A stretch of 64,000 bases of DNA from assembly GCF_029664245.1 (NCBI RefSeq), contig NZ_JANAIE010000001.1:372001-436000 (forward strand). The letters are read 5' to 3'. A program made the position numbers and the translations under genes. The notes under the pieces are model-generated. The model searched no databases. It worked only from the letters and a program-made list of their open reading frames with translations, and was not told the origin of the DNA. Of this stretch, positions 1 to 8,205 are shown in pieces (position 1 is the stretch's first letter; the number at the start of each line of letters is the position of its first letter). This stretch comes from Profundicola chukchiensis. Lineage in GTDB: Bacteria > Bacteroidota > Bacteroidia > Flavobacteriales > Weeksellaceae.

Positions 1-126
1 CGAACCTGGCGGTGCAATTACGTGAAGATGTTCGTCAGACAGGTGGTCTTGCAACTCATCAAGCACTCGTTGTTGGTATTTTCTCCAACTGTATTTAAAC
101 TTTATGTCTTTAGGATACTCTGTCAA
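1..126 (-). CDS. DEAD/DEAH-type helicase, N-terminal fragment (runs off the left edge)
   Basis: The minus strand reads an open frame to the window edge with segments KFKYSWRKYQQRVLDEL and HVIAPPGS. The second looks like the start of a Walker A motif (APPGSGKT expected just outside the window). The spacing of a WRxYQ element about 25 residues before it is typical of SF2 helicases of the DEAD/DEAH or type III restriction-like group. An in-frame TAA lies 27 bp upstream and there is no ATG, so a TTG at 124-126 is the most plausible start. It begins about 25 bp after the attC-like site at 149-282, so it may be the next cassette of the array. Only about 42 residues are visible, so the function is tentative. 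Confidence 0.5.
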   Translation of the reverse strand, partial: MTEYPKDIKFKYSWRKYQQRVLDELQDHLSDEHLHVIAPPGS

Positions 127-148
127 TCTGTGGTTTTTTTTTACTTAC

Positions 149-282
149 GCCCAACGTCTCGGCTATGAGTAGTTGCGTGTTTCATCAACTAATTTAGTAA
201 ACAAAAACGAACGCGAGAAAATTCCGAAGGAATTTTCCAAATAAGCACTTGCCAAAGCAATTAATTATACACGGTGTTGTGC
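149..282. repeat. attC-like recombination site A
   Basis: The site begins with GCCCAAC (149-155, RYYYAAC type) and ends with GTTGTGC (276-282, GTT-type core). Its outer arms, near CGGCTATGAGTAGTTGC on the left and GCAATTAATTATACACG on the right, are imperfect inverted repeats with several possible G:U pairs. A perfect 9-bp hairpin, GAAAATTCC-gaa-GGAATTTTC, lies in the middle. This is the long imperfect-cruciform layout of integron attC sites. The right core box is complementary to the left box of the next site (489-495), as expected if 276-495 is a cassette body. Confidence 0.6.
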
Positions 283-494
283 TTAGTTTTTTTATTCATA
301 ATTGATACTCCGTTTACTCCAATCAATCCATATTCCTCATAAGCTGTTAATCCACGAATTACTTCAATCTTATAATTACCAGGATTTTCTAGAACATCGG
401 CTAATGCTTTATTAAATCTCTTGTTTTTCCGAGGTTCTCTTCTTATTAATCCATAAACAATTGAGTAAACGAGTTGTTCCGGAATTAAGCACAA
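261..494 (-). CDS. Hypothetical protein in cassette 1 (77 aa at most)
   Basis: This is a short minus-strand open frame that fills the interval between two attC-like sites. I do not recognise the protein. It is basic in the first half (RREPRKNKRFNK) and has no membrane segment. The only usable start codon in frame is a TTG that is itself part of the attC core GTTGTGC on the minus strand. Either translation starts inside the recombination site or this is the 3' part of a truncated gene. The frame also ends inside the neighbouring site (KHNTVYN then TAA), so both ends are made of attC sequence. Whether it is expressed is uncertain. Confidence 0.35.
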   Translation of the reverse strand: MCLIPEQLVYSIVYGLIRREPRKNKRFNKALADVLENPGNYKIEVIRGLTAYEEYGLIGVNGVSIMNKKTKHNTVYN

Positions 495-625
495 CGATCT
501 AGTATAACGAAAGTCGTGGCGACTGGTGTTGTTTCCTTATTGTCAGTTAATGATAAAGTTTTTTGTAGGAATAATAACATTCTCTTGACCAACTAGCTAG
601 CCATTTTTGTTATACGTTGTTGGCA
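489..625. repeat. attC-like recombination site B
   Basis: The left box is GCACAAC (489-495) and the right core is GTTGGCA (619-625). The inner arms GTATAACGAAAGT and ATTTTTGTTATAC can pair with G:U wobbles. The central part is less regular than in sites A and C. The left box is the exact complement of the core at 276-282, and the match extends to 10 bp (GTTGTGCTTA against TAAGCACAAC). The right core is the exact complement of the box at 1656-1662. Matching of boxes across the gene rather than within the site is the hallmark of inserted integron cassettes. Confidence 0.6.
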
Positions 626-1638
626 ACTGGCGTTTTACTTCTCCATAAAAACCAAATTCCACCACCAATAAGACTAACACAAATTAAAGTAAGAAACCAC
701 CAAGTCCAGGATGCATCTTCTTTCCTCTTATTATTATATTTCTCTAAAGTAAGATATTTGTAGTTATTATCTTTTAACCCATAAACAGGAATAATATCAT
801 AATTGATTATTTTATCCCATAATTCAAGTTCTTTTTCTTCAGTTAATTTCTTTAAATAAATTTCAGTTTCTATATCGAGTGAAATTAAATCTCCTTTTTT
901 TGCTTTTGACACATAATTTTTTGAATTACTTGCGTAATAACTATTACCTGAAAGTGTAAATATAAATTCTGGATGTTCCTCTATTCTAATTTCAATTGAG
1001 CGTTTTCCTTTTGTTCCTTTCTCTATTTCGACATCATTTATAATTTTCCCTTTAATTGTTGTAATATCCTCAGTATTCAATTCTTTGTTTTCGTTTCTAT
1101 AAAGATTATAAAAGAATACAGAGAATAATATTCCAACTATTAGAAATCCTATTCCAAATTTTCTATTGGATTTTCTTACCCATTCAAGTTCTAATTCTAA
1201 ATTTCTTCTTTTCCCACTTGTAAGTTTGTTTTTGAGTGAATCGTAATTTTCAAAATTTGATGAAGAAATTTTAAATTTTGAGTTAGATGTAAAAATCGTT
1301 AAATCTTTCCATTTGTTATATTTTGATTCTTTCTCAACTTCATTAAAACTTAAAATTTCATTTAAGTAAATTATTTTTTTTTGATCACCGAATATTGTAT
1401 TTATTTCTAATTTATCTGAAGATAATATTAGAACATCTAAATTATAGATTGAGTAAAAACAAATTGCTCCAATGAGTCCAAAAATTAACCCGAAAATTAT
1501 TCCCACTATTTGTGGATTATCATTCGATAAAGCATTGTTTGTAAGATTATAAGAAACAATTGATGCTACAATTCCACCAATGATAAGAATGATTATATTC
1601 TTATAGTTTAATTTCGATTTAATTCTTTCTTGTTTCAC
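610..1638 (-). CDS. Hypothetical membrane protein in cassette 2 (about 342 aa)
   Basis: An unrecognised membrane protein. Two hydrophobic helices lie near the N-terminus (NIIILIIGGIVASIVS and IVGIIFGLIFGLIGAICF). A third is mid-protein (FGIGFLIVGILFSVFFY) and a fourth is near the C-terminus (WWFLTLICVSLIGGGIWFLW). The two soluble stretches are rich in Lys and Glu; the first resembles a bacterial PH-like domain of membrane proteins, but this is a guess. The open frame extends upstream to 1779 only by reading through the attC-like site. The GTG at 1636-1638, preceded by AAAAAAGGA, is a better start. The last codons (ANNV-TAA) lie inside attC-like site B. Confidence 0.55.
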   Translation of the reverse strand: MKQERIKSKLNYKNIIILIIGGIVASIVSYNLTNNALSNDNPQIVGIIFGLIFGLIGAICFYSIYNLDVLILSSDKLEINTIFGDQKKIIYLNEILSFNEVEKESKYNKWKDLTIFTSNSKFKISSSNFENYDSLKNKLTSGKRRNLELELEWVRKSNRKFGIGFLIVGILFSVFFYNLYRNENKELNTEDITTIKGKIINDVEIEKGTKGKRSIEIRIEEHPEFIFTLSGNSYYASNSKNYVSKAKKGDLISLDIETEIYLKKLTEEKELELWDKIINYDIIPVYGLKDNNYKYLTLEKYNNKRKEDASWTWWFLTLICVSLIGGGIWFLWRSKTPVANNV

Positions 1639-1655
1639 TCCTTTTTTCAGCTTGT

Positions 1656-1787
1656 TGCCAACGTTACGTGTATGAGCAGTGGCGTGGTTCGTAACGGACA
1701 ATTGCAAACACTCACGTAACATTGGAAAATCCGCAGGATTTTTCCAAGTAGGCGAGAACAAGCCATTGCTTATACACATTGTTAGCC
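1656..1787. repeat. attC-like recombination site C
   Basis: The best preserved of the series. The left box is TGCCAAC (1656-1662) and the right core is GTTAGCC (1781-1787). The inner arms GTGTATGAGCAGTGGC and GCCATTGCTTATACAC are inverted repeats matching at 14 of 16 positions; the two differences leave G:U pairs in one strand. A central hairpin, GGAAAATCC-gca-GGATTTTTCC, has the same position and nearly the same sequence as in site A. The left box complements the core at 619-625 (9 bp, GTTGGCAAC against GTTGCCAAC), bounding cassette 2. Confidence 0.65.
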
Positions 1788-1794
1788 ACAGTTT

Positions 1795-2190
1795 TTATCT
1801 ACCATTTATTAATTCCGCGTGAGTTTTTGCTTTTCGGACATCAGCTTTCCATTCGCGTGAAAAGTCATTTTGTTCTAAATCAGAAATCCGTTCGAGTAAG
1901 TAATTCCGCAATCGTTCAATATCCATTTCCTCATTTGTGTTTTGAAAAATGATTTTGGTTTTCCACACATTCGGAATAAATCGCAACCAATTCCGCCAAC
2001 TTTCGGTCATTTCCGCTTTTTTAACCGCTTTAAAAATCTTTCCTTTTCCGTCACAAAAAAGTCGGTCTTTATAATATTTTTGAAAAATTGATTCTTTTTT
2101 AGTGTATATGTATTCGTCGTAAATTACATATTCCATTAGGTCATCCATAACCCATTTTTTTGTCGATATGTCAATTGCAGGAAATGTCAT
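1795..2190 (-). CDS. Hypothetical protein in cassette 3 (131 aa)
   Basis: A small soluble unrecognised protein, rich in Trp, Tyr and Lys (KKWVMDD, SWRNWLRFIPNVWKTK), with a helical charged C-terminus. It has no signal peptide or membrane segment. The ATG is only about 10 bp after the cassette boundary (TGTGGTTAAC, 2200-2209), and the stop lies 5 bp from the other boundary (GTTAGCCACA, 1781-1790), so the gene fills its cassette. Such tight packing is typical of integron cassettes, which usually lack their own promoter. No function is proposed. Confidence 0.55.
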   Translation of the reverse strand: MTFPAIDISTKKWVMDDLMEYVIYDEYIYTKKESIFQKYYKDRLFCDGKGKIFKAVKKAEMTESWRNWLRFIPNVWKTKIIFQNTNEEMDIERLRNYLLERISDLEQNDFSREWKADVRKAKTHAELINGR

Positions 2191-2202
2191 TTTTCAAATT
2201 GT

Positions 2203-2300
2203 GGTTAACATTGTTATAAACGAAGTCTTAATGGAATTATGGCTGTTATATTCACCTTGTACGACAAAACCACTATTTCTTCGCTTTATCAAATATAGTA
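2203..2300. repeat. Degenerate terminal attC-like site D
   Basis: GGTTAAC (2203-2209) matches the GTTAGCC core at 1781-1787 in complement except for one base. The following TATAAACGAAG can pair with CTTCGCTTTATCA around 2272-2284, giving a shortened cruciform. No GTTRRRY-type right core follows. This looks like the decayed end of the cassette array. No integrase gene is found in the rest of the window on this side. Confidence 0.4.
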
Positions 2301-2416
2301 TTTTCAAATAAATTATCCTATGAACTTTTAAGGCTAAATGGCTATTATCCACAAGAGTAAATATAAACCTTAGTAGTTTCACTCTATTAAAAACAACTTA
2401 ATACTCATCATTTCTT

Positions 2417-2474
2417 CTCTTGTCCTAGGCTTCAATACAATTTTGCTTTGCAAAATCACTCAGCCTGACAAGAG
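2417..2474 (+). repeat. CTCTTGTC-type palindromic interspersed element, copy 1
   Basis: CTCTTGTC (2417-2424) pairs with GACAAGAG (2467-2474). An inner AT-rich hairpin, ATTTTGC-ttt-GCAAAAT, is preceded by the conserved CAATACA and followed by the conserved TCACTCA. Eight further copies occur at 7455, 7603, 8012, 8400, 48961, 49245, 49678 and 50246. Confidence 0.75.
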
Positions 2475-2621
2475 GATGTTCTAGTCGAAAGTTTAAAGTA
2501 GAATGTAGAAAGAGAAAATAGTAGAGAGTGTAGAGTTCAGTGTTTTACTTTTCCTGACTCACTGAACAACTAGAATTCTTATAATTCAACATTTCATCTC
2601 TGAGTTTTATCTCAGAACATA

Positions 2622-2776
2622 GCCTCGTAGAGGCGAAATATTTATAGCATTCGTAAGTAGACAAAGTAATAAAGCTCCGTAGGAGCGACATTAGCAGTTA
2701 GTTTGTAGTACCGCTCCTGTGGAGCTCTTTAAGCCTTCGTGGGTTAATATTATTAATATTTCGCTCCTAACGGAGC
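2622..2776. repeat. Cluster of GCTCC-GGAGC mini-hairpins
   Basis: Four 5-bp-stem hairpins lie within 155 bp: GCCTC-gta-GAGGC (2622), GCTCC-gta-GGAGC (2674), GCTCC-tgt-GGAGC (2713) and GCTCC-taac-GGAGC (2763). The left ones are followed by GCGAMAT-like sequence and the right ones preceded by its mirror (ATTTCGCTCC), so they form head-to-head pairs. Stem bases covary between copies. Confidence 0.6.
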
Positions 2777-2935
2777 TGTTTTTTTTCTGTTCAAAATTCG
2801 TAGTTCAACGTTATGCAGCAAGCAAAATCATTCAAAATTTAGAATTTAAAATTCAACCTTTCGTCTCTTGTCCTAGTAACTTCAAACAATATTAAACCAC
2901 TTTTAAACACCCCTTTAAACCACTTGAACAAAAGA

Positions 2936-2954
2936 TTCCGCATCAAGTGCGGAA
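2936..2954 (+). repeat. TCAAG-loop hairpin
   Basis: TTCCGCA-TCAAG-TGCGGAA, followed by ATGACGC. It is one member of a family of 13 hairpins in the window that keep the loop and flanks but vary the stem in a compensatory way. Confidence 0.75.
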
Positions 2955-3095
2955 TGACGCTTCGAGTTTATTGTTGGAGAATTTTTAGTTAATAGTACTC
3001 GAATTGCGGTTCATTCTTTTCTGTTCATGGTTTAGAGTTCGCAGTGCTGCACTTTTTAGAATTTAAAATTCAACATTTACTCTTCTTTCTTGCAC

Positions 3096-3142
3096 AAAAA
3101 AAAGGACAACTTCAAACGAAGTTGTCCTCAACCAAACTAAAC
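3096..3142 (-). terminator. Intrinsic terminator of secreted unit 1
   Basis: On the minus strand an 11-bp perfect stem (AGGACAACTTC, 3103-3113, with GAAGTTGTCCT, 3118-3128) is followed by a run of eight T. The conserved sequence GTTTAGTTTGGTTG precedes the stem. The same terminator with its leader recurs after secreted units 2 and 3. Confidence 0.85.
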
Positions 3143-3242
3143 TTTAAAAATAAAGCTTATACTATTATCTTACTTCCTGAAGTGAATGACATAAGAATTC
3201 ATATCATTCTTTTCAATTACTTCAAGGGTTAAGATTTGAAAT

Positions 3243-3794
3243 TTATTGTTGCCAAAAGCTCCAAACTGCTCCGTTAAATACAGCAATTGATTTTTGTCTT
3301 TTGTCGTAAACCAAAGATCCTGGTTCTGGGTTCACAACAGCTGCTACACCATCTACTATAGGCAATACCATAGCTTTATCTGTTGCTTCTAAAACCAATA
3401 CGCCAGCTGCCGTGCTTGACTCCGCTCCTACTATAGTTCCATTAAGCGTTGCAATTTCGGCCAAATTGGGTGAATTTTCATCACTTCCAGCTTCCGTCAT
3501 ATTTATGGTTGCTGAAGCAGATTTATATTTAATGATATCATCGGTAGCATCAAACCAAATCGTCCCTTGACTAGTTGCTGCATTAAGCTCACTTAAGATG
3601 GGCAAAATCAAAGTTTTATTTTCTCCTCCAATGGATGTGGTTGATGTAGACGTTTTAGCTGATTCTCTGGTGTCATTGAATTCCATCAAGACACTTGAAT
3701 TTCCTGTAAAGTCTTTTTCTATAGAAACTTGAGCGCTAAGAGCTACCGCTGCAGCCATACTTATTATACTTAAAAATATTTTCATTGTATTCAA
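3243..3794 (-). CDS. Small secreted partner protein, unit 1
   Basis: A 183-aa exported protein. Residues 1-21 form a signal peptide ending ALSA|QVS, with the Gln +1 typical of Bacteroidota. The mature part has two related halves. Each has a LILPI/MVLPI strand followed by a GTIWFDATDD or GSLVYDKRQK segment and an aromatic end; the second half finishes FNGAVWSFWQQ. The pattern (L/V)LP..., G-x-x-(V/I)-(Y/W)-(D/N)..., FNG..W is a module common in Bacteroidota extracellular proteins, and it also ends the large upstream partner. It lies 15 bp after the 1045-aa gene, so the two are co-transcribed. Paralogues are at 10643-11206 (close) and 15421-15957 (more diverged). The function is unknown; a surface role with the partner is inferred. 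Confidence 0.75.
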   Translation of the reverse strand: MNTMKIFLSIISMAAAVALSAQVSIEKDFTGNSSVLMEFNDTRESAKTSTSTTSIGGENKTLILPILSELNAATSQGTIWFDATDDIIKYKSASATINMTEAGSDENSPNLAEIATLNGTIVGAESSTAAGVLVLEATDKAMVLPIVDGVAAVVNPEPGSLVYDKRQKSIAVFNGAVWSFWQQ

Positions 3795-3809
3795 TTTATT
3801 AGGTTAGGA

Positions 3810-6800
3810 TTAAAGGTTACATTTATTCTGACCACAAACCCAGTTAGTACCGTCGTAGAATTCCAAACATTGGTTAGTTAGATTCCAAATCATCATTCCT
3901 TCTTCAGCGTTTAACTGATTTCTTTGAGCTGTAGTTAAACGTGTTGGAACAAAACCTAAAGTTTTAGATTCTAATTTAATGAACCCGCTTTGTGCGTCTT
4001 CTACCCAACTTCCGTCTTCACCTCTATCTAAAGAACTGATTCCAACGTAAGTATTAGATTCAACATTACCTGTAGTTGGATCTTGAGTACAACGACAAGC
4101 TGTTGTATTAAACCCATAGGCAATACCATTAATATCTGTTAAACCTCCATGAACTTCTTGAATAATAGTAACCGAATTATCTGCATTTGAATTCCAAGGT
4201 ATCGTATTAAATGAATTAACTTGGTTTACATCTTGCTTAAATCGTAATGGATATAAATCATCATTTGAGTTTTTGATTCCGAACATTGAAACTACTCCGT
4301 CAGGACTTATTTTTACTCTAATTAAAGGGCTTTCGTCATTTCCTAGCATATTATATAATTGCAGAGTGGCAGATTCATATTGATCTCCATCCGCAAACTC
4401 AATATTAATATTGGTTGCCGTTCCAGCTTCAAACTCAATGTTTTGTTCAGCTAATAATACTCCATTTATTTGCATATTAAAGGCGTTATCTAATTTGTAA
4501 ATGTCAAAGACAAAACCTGCATTTGTACCCGGTTGAGTTGTTTCAAAAGTTACAGGACTAGCTTGATTAGGTCCATAAGACCATTCATAAGATTCACCCT
4601 CTACACGGCTAGAGCAATACACTACATTTTCTGCTGAATCGGATACACTACCAATTACATTCGAAGCAGTAGCTGTTGCATTATTTACAAGAGTATCAAA
4701 AGCTGCATCGTTCACAATACCCTTAAAGTAAAGAGTAAAAAATTGTCCGGGAGCTATACTTACGTTATCACTTTCTTTCACCATTCTCTCCGGGTCATGC
4801 GTTGACTCTCCAGCGTATTGATAATTAATAGTAAGCGATCCACTTATATCATCATGTTCACGAGGATACACATTAGTATTAACTGCATCATAAAAAGTAA
4901 ACTTAAAGTTTCCTACAGGATTTCCTGCAGCTGGAACATTTTGTCTACCTATATTCGTATTCCAAGCACCTGTGCTATTCGAACCAAATTCATTATTATC
5001 ACCATCAGCACCTCTATCAATTTCACTAATTACGCCTAAAGGAGAGGTTACAGATAAACTTAAATCCTGTTGATTTGCAAAAGCATTAGTATTAGAAAAA
5101 CTAAAACCATTTACGAAATAAGAAATGCTTGTTAAGGTAGCACCAAATGGCAACTCTGATTCAGTAAATAAAATATTTCTTGTTGAGTTTTGTCCACCGT
5201 TAAGTGATACATATTCAAAGGTTTTTGTAATTGACCCTGTTGTTACGGGGTTAGATGCATCTACTATTTGTGCCGAATTAGGAACATAAGTAAGCCCAAC
5301 AGGTACAAGGTCTTCTACCACAATATTATTAGCTGTTTGATTTCCAAAATTGCTAACTACAATAGAATAGTAAATCACATCCCCTTCTTGAACATTTCCT
5401 AAAGGTGCAGAGGTTTTATCAATTGCCAAGATTGGTCCGTCTACCACCACTGTCGCCACTGCAGGGTCACAAGGGCTTTGATTTTCATTATTTTCACAAA
5501 TCTCATAGTTAATCGTATAAATACCTGGAGGAGTCGCCTCTTCTAAAAATAATTCTCCAGTGAGATCATCAATATATAAAGGACTTGTCGGATTTGATAT
5601 AATCACCACATCATCCGTAGTTGCTTCTATTTCACCAAATAAATCATTCAATAATACATTCCCAACTGGTGAACCTTCTACGCCCTGTTGTGTGGTTACT
5701 GTATAATAATCATCATTCGCCATTGGGCCTGATAGCACCTCTGGAGTAACTTCACTTGTATTATTTAAAAGATTAGGATCGGCTTCATTAGAGAAAATAC
5801 TCGCCGTATTGGTGTAGTTTCCTGTTTCTTTCACTCGCAGAACTACCTCTAAAGTTGCGGTATCTCCCGAAGCAAATGGTCCTATAGTCCATATTCCTGT
5901 TGTTGGATCATAAGTTCCTACGGATGGATTCGCACTAACAAATTCATAACCCGTCGGAATTTGATTAGATACTAAAGTATTGGTTGCATTATCTGGTCCA
6001 AAGTTTTCAGCTGTTAAAGTAAAAGTTATCTCGTCATTAACATTAGGACTTGCATTATTTACTGCATTGATAATACTTAAATCTGAATTAAAGCAATCAC
6101 TCCCAATAGATTCTTGTCTGGTCGTTGCTCCGAAGTAGTAATAAACGTTATTATCTCTGTGGATTAATTGCTTAACTATATCATTAACAGGTGAAGTAGG
6201 AATTGTTAATTTATAAAGCGAATTATATCCAATAGAATAAAGTTCACCATTCAACCCTGCTAAACCATATGAAGTACTTTGTAAGTTACCTAAAACCCTA
6301 TGGCTAACATAATTATAATCTGTATCTACTTCAATTTCTACTAATTGAAAGGTATTATTGATAGCAAACCAGGACATATAGATTTTACCATTTAAATAAA
6401 CGAAATCCCCTCCTGGTTTACCACTAGAAAATGCATTTGCACCCGTTCCAAAATCCTTCCAAACCGTTTGCGTATATCCTTGATTGTTTGCACCTATAGT
6501 AAATCTCATTACCTCTCTCGCTGCTGCAAATGTATTAGAGCCAAAGCCTCTAAGCCCCGAGCCATCAGGAAGAAAACTTAATGAATTTCCCTCTAAACCA
6601 TTTCCTGCTGAAGAACCAGCAAATGCTACCGCAGTACCTGTTAGCTGATTAATTTCGTGTAATTCTGAAGGTTCATCTAAATCATAAGTAACACCGTATA
6701 ATTTACCATCTATATTGAAACCAATATCTCCGAATGATCTATTCGTATGGGATAATACTGTTTTAACTCCCGTATCTGCATTTATATACCCAAGCGGATA

Positions 6801-6947
6801 TCCAGATCCATTCACGAAATCTCCAGAGTTGAACCATATACGTCTATCTTCTTCACACTGAGCAGAACTCAACTGGGTTCCTAATAACAAAAAGAGACCT
6901 ATGGTCCAGAGAAAAACTTTTTGAAAGTTTAGTAAATTTAAATTCAT
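3810..6947 (-). CDS. Large secreted multidomain protein, unit 1 (DUF11 domains)
   Basis: A 1045-aa exported protein with a signal peptide ending LSSA|QCEE. The N-terminal 270 residues have repeated GxLYG/LNGxLYSIG-like strands, as in beta-propellers. Two DUF11-type Ig-like domains follow (around 295-400, with FTLTAENFGPDNAT, and around 505-580, with YYSIVVSNFGNQTANNIVVE), separated by a ND-rich cadherin-like segment. A P-domain-like stretch (LSLSVTSPLGVISEIDRGADGD) comes next. The last 80 residues (GFIKLESKTLGFVPTRL to WVCGQNKCNL) are the module shared with the large proteins of units 2 and 3. There is no classical T9SS type A tail. It is probably an adhesin-like surface protein; this is inferred from the domains only. 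Confidence 0.8.
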   Translation of the reverse strand: MNLNLLNFQKVFLWTIGLFLLLGTQLSSAQCEEDRRIWFNSGDFVNGSGYPLGYINADTGVKTVLSHTNRSFGDIGFNIDGKLYGVTYDLDEPSELHEINQLTGTAVAFAGSSAGNGLEGNSLSFLPDGSGLRGFGSNTFAAAREVMRFTIGANNQGYTQTVWKDFGTGANAFSSGKPGGDFVYLNGKIYMSWFAINNTFQLVEIEVDTDYNYVSHRVLGNLQSTSYGLAGLNGELYSIGYNSLYKLTIPTSPVNDIVKQLIHRDNNVYYYFGATTRQESIGSDCFNSDLSIINAVNNASPNVNDEITFTLTAENFGPDNATNTLVSNQIPTGYEFVSANPSVGTYDPTTGIWTIGPFASGDTATLEVVLRVKETGNYTNTASIFSNEADPNLLNNTSEVTPEVLSGPMANDDYYTVTTQQGVEGSPVGNVLLNDLFGEIEATTDDVVIISNPTSPLYIDDLTGELFLEEATPPGIYTINYEICENNENQSPCDPAVATVVVDGPILAIDKTSAPLGNVQEGDVIYYSIVVSNFGNQTANNIVVEDLVPVGLTYVPNSAQIVDASNPVTTGSITKTFEYVSLNGGQNSTRNILFTESELPFGATLTSISYFVNGFSFSNTNAFANQQDLSLSVTSPLGVISEIDRGADGDNNEFGSNSTGAWNTNIGRQNVPAAGNPVGNFKFTFYDAVNTNVYPREHDDISGSLTINYQYAGESTHDPERMVKESDNVSIAPGQFFTLYFKGIVNDAAFDTLVNNATATASNVIGSVSDSAENVVYCSSRVEGESYEWSYGPNQASPVTFETTQPGTNAGFVFDIYKLDNAFNMQINGVLLAEQNIEFEAGTATNINIEFADGDQYESATLQLYNMLGNDESPLIRVKISPDGVVSMFGIKNSNDDLYPLRFKQDVNQVNSFNTIPWNSNADNSVTIIQEVHGGLTDINGIAYGFNTTACRCTQDPTTGNVESNTYVGISSLDRGEDGSWVEDAQSGFIKLESKTLGFVPTRLTTAQRNQLNAEEGMMIWNLTNQCLEFYDGTNWVCGQNKCNL

Positions 6948-7454
6948 AGTTTTAATAGCTTAAATATTATGATTACAATTCGCACTGCTCATTTAATTAT
7001 GATGCTGAAAAGAGTTTCTATTTATTTCAGAGAATTGTAAAAGTTTAGTTGAGAAACATTAAGTTTTTCAATATTCTATTTTTTAGAACTTGGCTAAAGT
7101 ATAACCTCTCAGTCAACCAAAATGCATTTTGCACATTAAATCTATGTAAACTTTAAAATTAATTTAATTTTATCTTATTAATTTATTAAAAACGTAAAAA
7201 TATAACTTAATAAAGATACGAGCTAGTTCCCTAATATTAAGTAGCTAAGAAGCAAATCAAGGCTCTATAAACACTAAATTCAAATTAAAGTTTCCGCAAT
7301 ATTTAAATTTTAAATCAGAGCTTTATTGAGAAGAAAGTATTTGATTAAGGGGTTTTGGGTGACAATTATCTGTTCGGAGTTTATAGGTGGCAGTTCTTGG
7401 TTTTGAATTCGCAGATATGCTGCTTTTAGATTAATTTAGAATTCATCATTCCCT

Positions 7455-7511
7455 CTCTTGTCTAAGTTTTCGATACATTTTTGCAACGCAAAATCACTCA
7501 GCCTGACAAGA
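7455..7511 (+). repeat. CTCTTGTC-type element, copy 2
   Basis: CTCTTGTC at 7455-7462 and GACAAGA at 7505-7511. The inner hairpin is TTTTTGC-aac-GCAAAAT, with the conserved CGATACA and TCACTCA around it. Confidence 0.7.
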
Positions 7512-7602
7512 AGCCTTATGTTATCACATGGAGGAGGTTTTCTCCTTAGAGAAAAATGCATCGAAATGTCGACAGAAAGTGAGCATAACATCATTCGTGT
7601 TT

Positions 7603-7660
7603 CTCTTGTCTAAGTTTTCGATACATTTTTGTTTCACAAAAACACTCAAACTGACAAGAG
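7603..7660 (+). repeat. CTCTTGTC-type element, copy 3
   Basis: Perfect CTCTTGTC/GACAAGAG ends with the inner hairpin TTTTTGTttcACAAAAA. It is followed by TTTAAAC units and then the hairpin at 7714, the standard order of the composite element. Confidence 0.7.
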
Positions 7661-7713
7661 GATTCATGTCTTAATTTATTTTTAAACAAGCTTTAAACTA
7701 GGTTAATAAAAGA

Positions 7714-7796
7714 CTCTGAATCAAGTTCAGAGTGACGCGCTGGATTTAAACTACTCGGAATACCCAAGATCATGTCATTCCGGGCTTGACCCGGAA
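7714..7796. repeat. Mirrored hairpin pair
   Basis: CTCTGAA-TCAAG-TTCAGAG (7714-7732), followed by GTGACGCG, faces TTCCGGG-CTTGA-CCCGGAA (7778-7796), preceded by GTCA. The two hairpins are inverted relative to each other, about 45 bp apart, like the mosaic units of REP/BIME elements. Confidence 0.7.
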
Positions 7797-8011
7797 TCTA
7801 GAAAGCTCATTCGAAGAATATTTTTGATTTATAATTTAAGGGGTTAACTCAAAGCAAGCCGCTCCACTTTTAAGGGGAGCTGTCCGCAGGACTGAGAGGT
7901 TCATTTAGCTTAAGGTGTAGAGTTTAGGATTCGGAGTTCATAGTTGGCAGTTCTTGATTTTGAGTTCTCAGTTCTGTTGAATTCAGATTAATTTAGAATT
8001 CATCATTTCCT

Positions 8012-8069
8012 CTCTTGTCCTAGGCTTCGATACAATTTTGCAACGCCAAATCACTCAGCCTGACAAGAG
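8012..8069 (+). repeat. CTCTTGTC-type element, copy 4
   Basis: Perfect outer ends (8012-8019, 8062-8069). It starts the second copy of the 409-bp-offset duplication. Confidence 0.7.
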
Positions 8070-8122
8070 GATAAACGTCTTAATTTATTTTTAAACAAGC
8101 TTTAAGCTACATTAATAAAAGA

Positions 8123-8205
8123 CTCTGAATCAATTTCAGAGTGACGCGCTGGATTTAAACTACTCGGAATACCCAATATCATGTCATTCCGGGCTTGAAC
8201 CGGAA
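8123..8205. repeat. Mirrored hairpin pair
   Basis: CTCTGAA-TCAAT-TTCAGAG (8123-8141) faces TTCCGGG-CTTGA-ACCGGAA (8187-8205, one mismatch). It is the duplicated counterpart of the pair at 7714-7796. Confidence 0.65.

Larger units (their letters stand above)
2301..3095. other. Gene-free repeat-rich spacer
   Basis: About 0.8 kb without a credible gene. It holds one CTCTTGTC-type element (2417-2474), a cluster of short GCTCC/GGAGC hairpins (2622-2776), runs of TTTAAAC-like units around 2886-2930, and one TCAAG-loop hairpin (2936-2954). The short open frames here are low-complexity and lack plausible starts or family features. Confidence 0.7.

Noticed and set aside
1639-1779. Longer N-terminus of the cassette 2 membrane protein
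   Set aside because: The extra residues are translated attC-like site; the GTG at 1636-1638 has a purine-rich sequence upstream and starts just before the first helix.
2194-2382. 62-codon frame on the minus strand
   Set aside because: It overlaps the end of the attC-like array, has no family features and consists of low-complexity AT-rich sequence.
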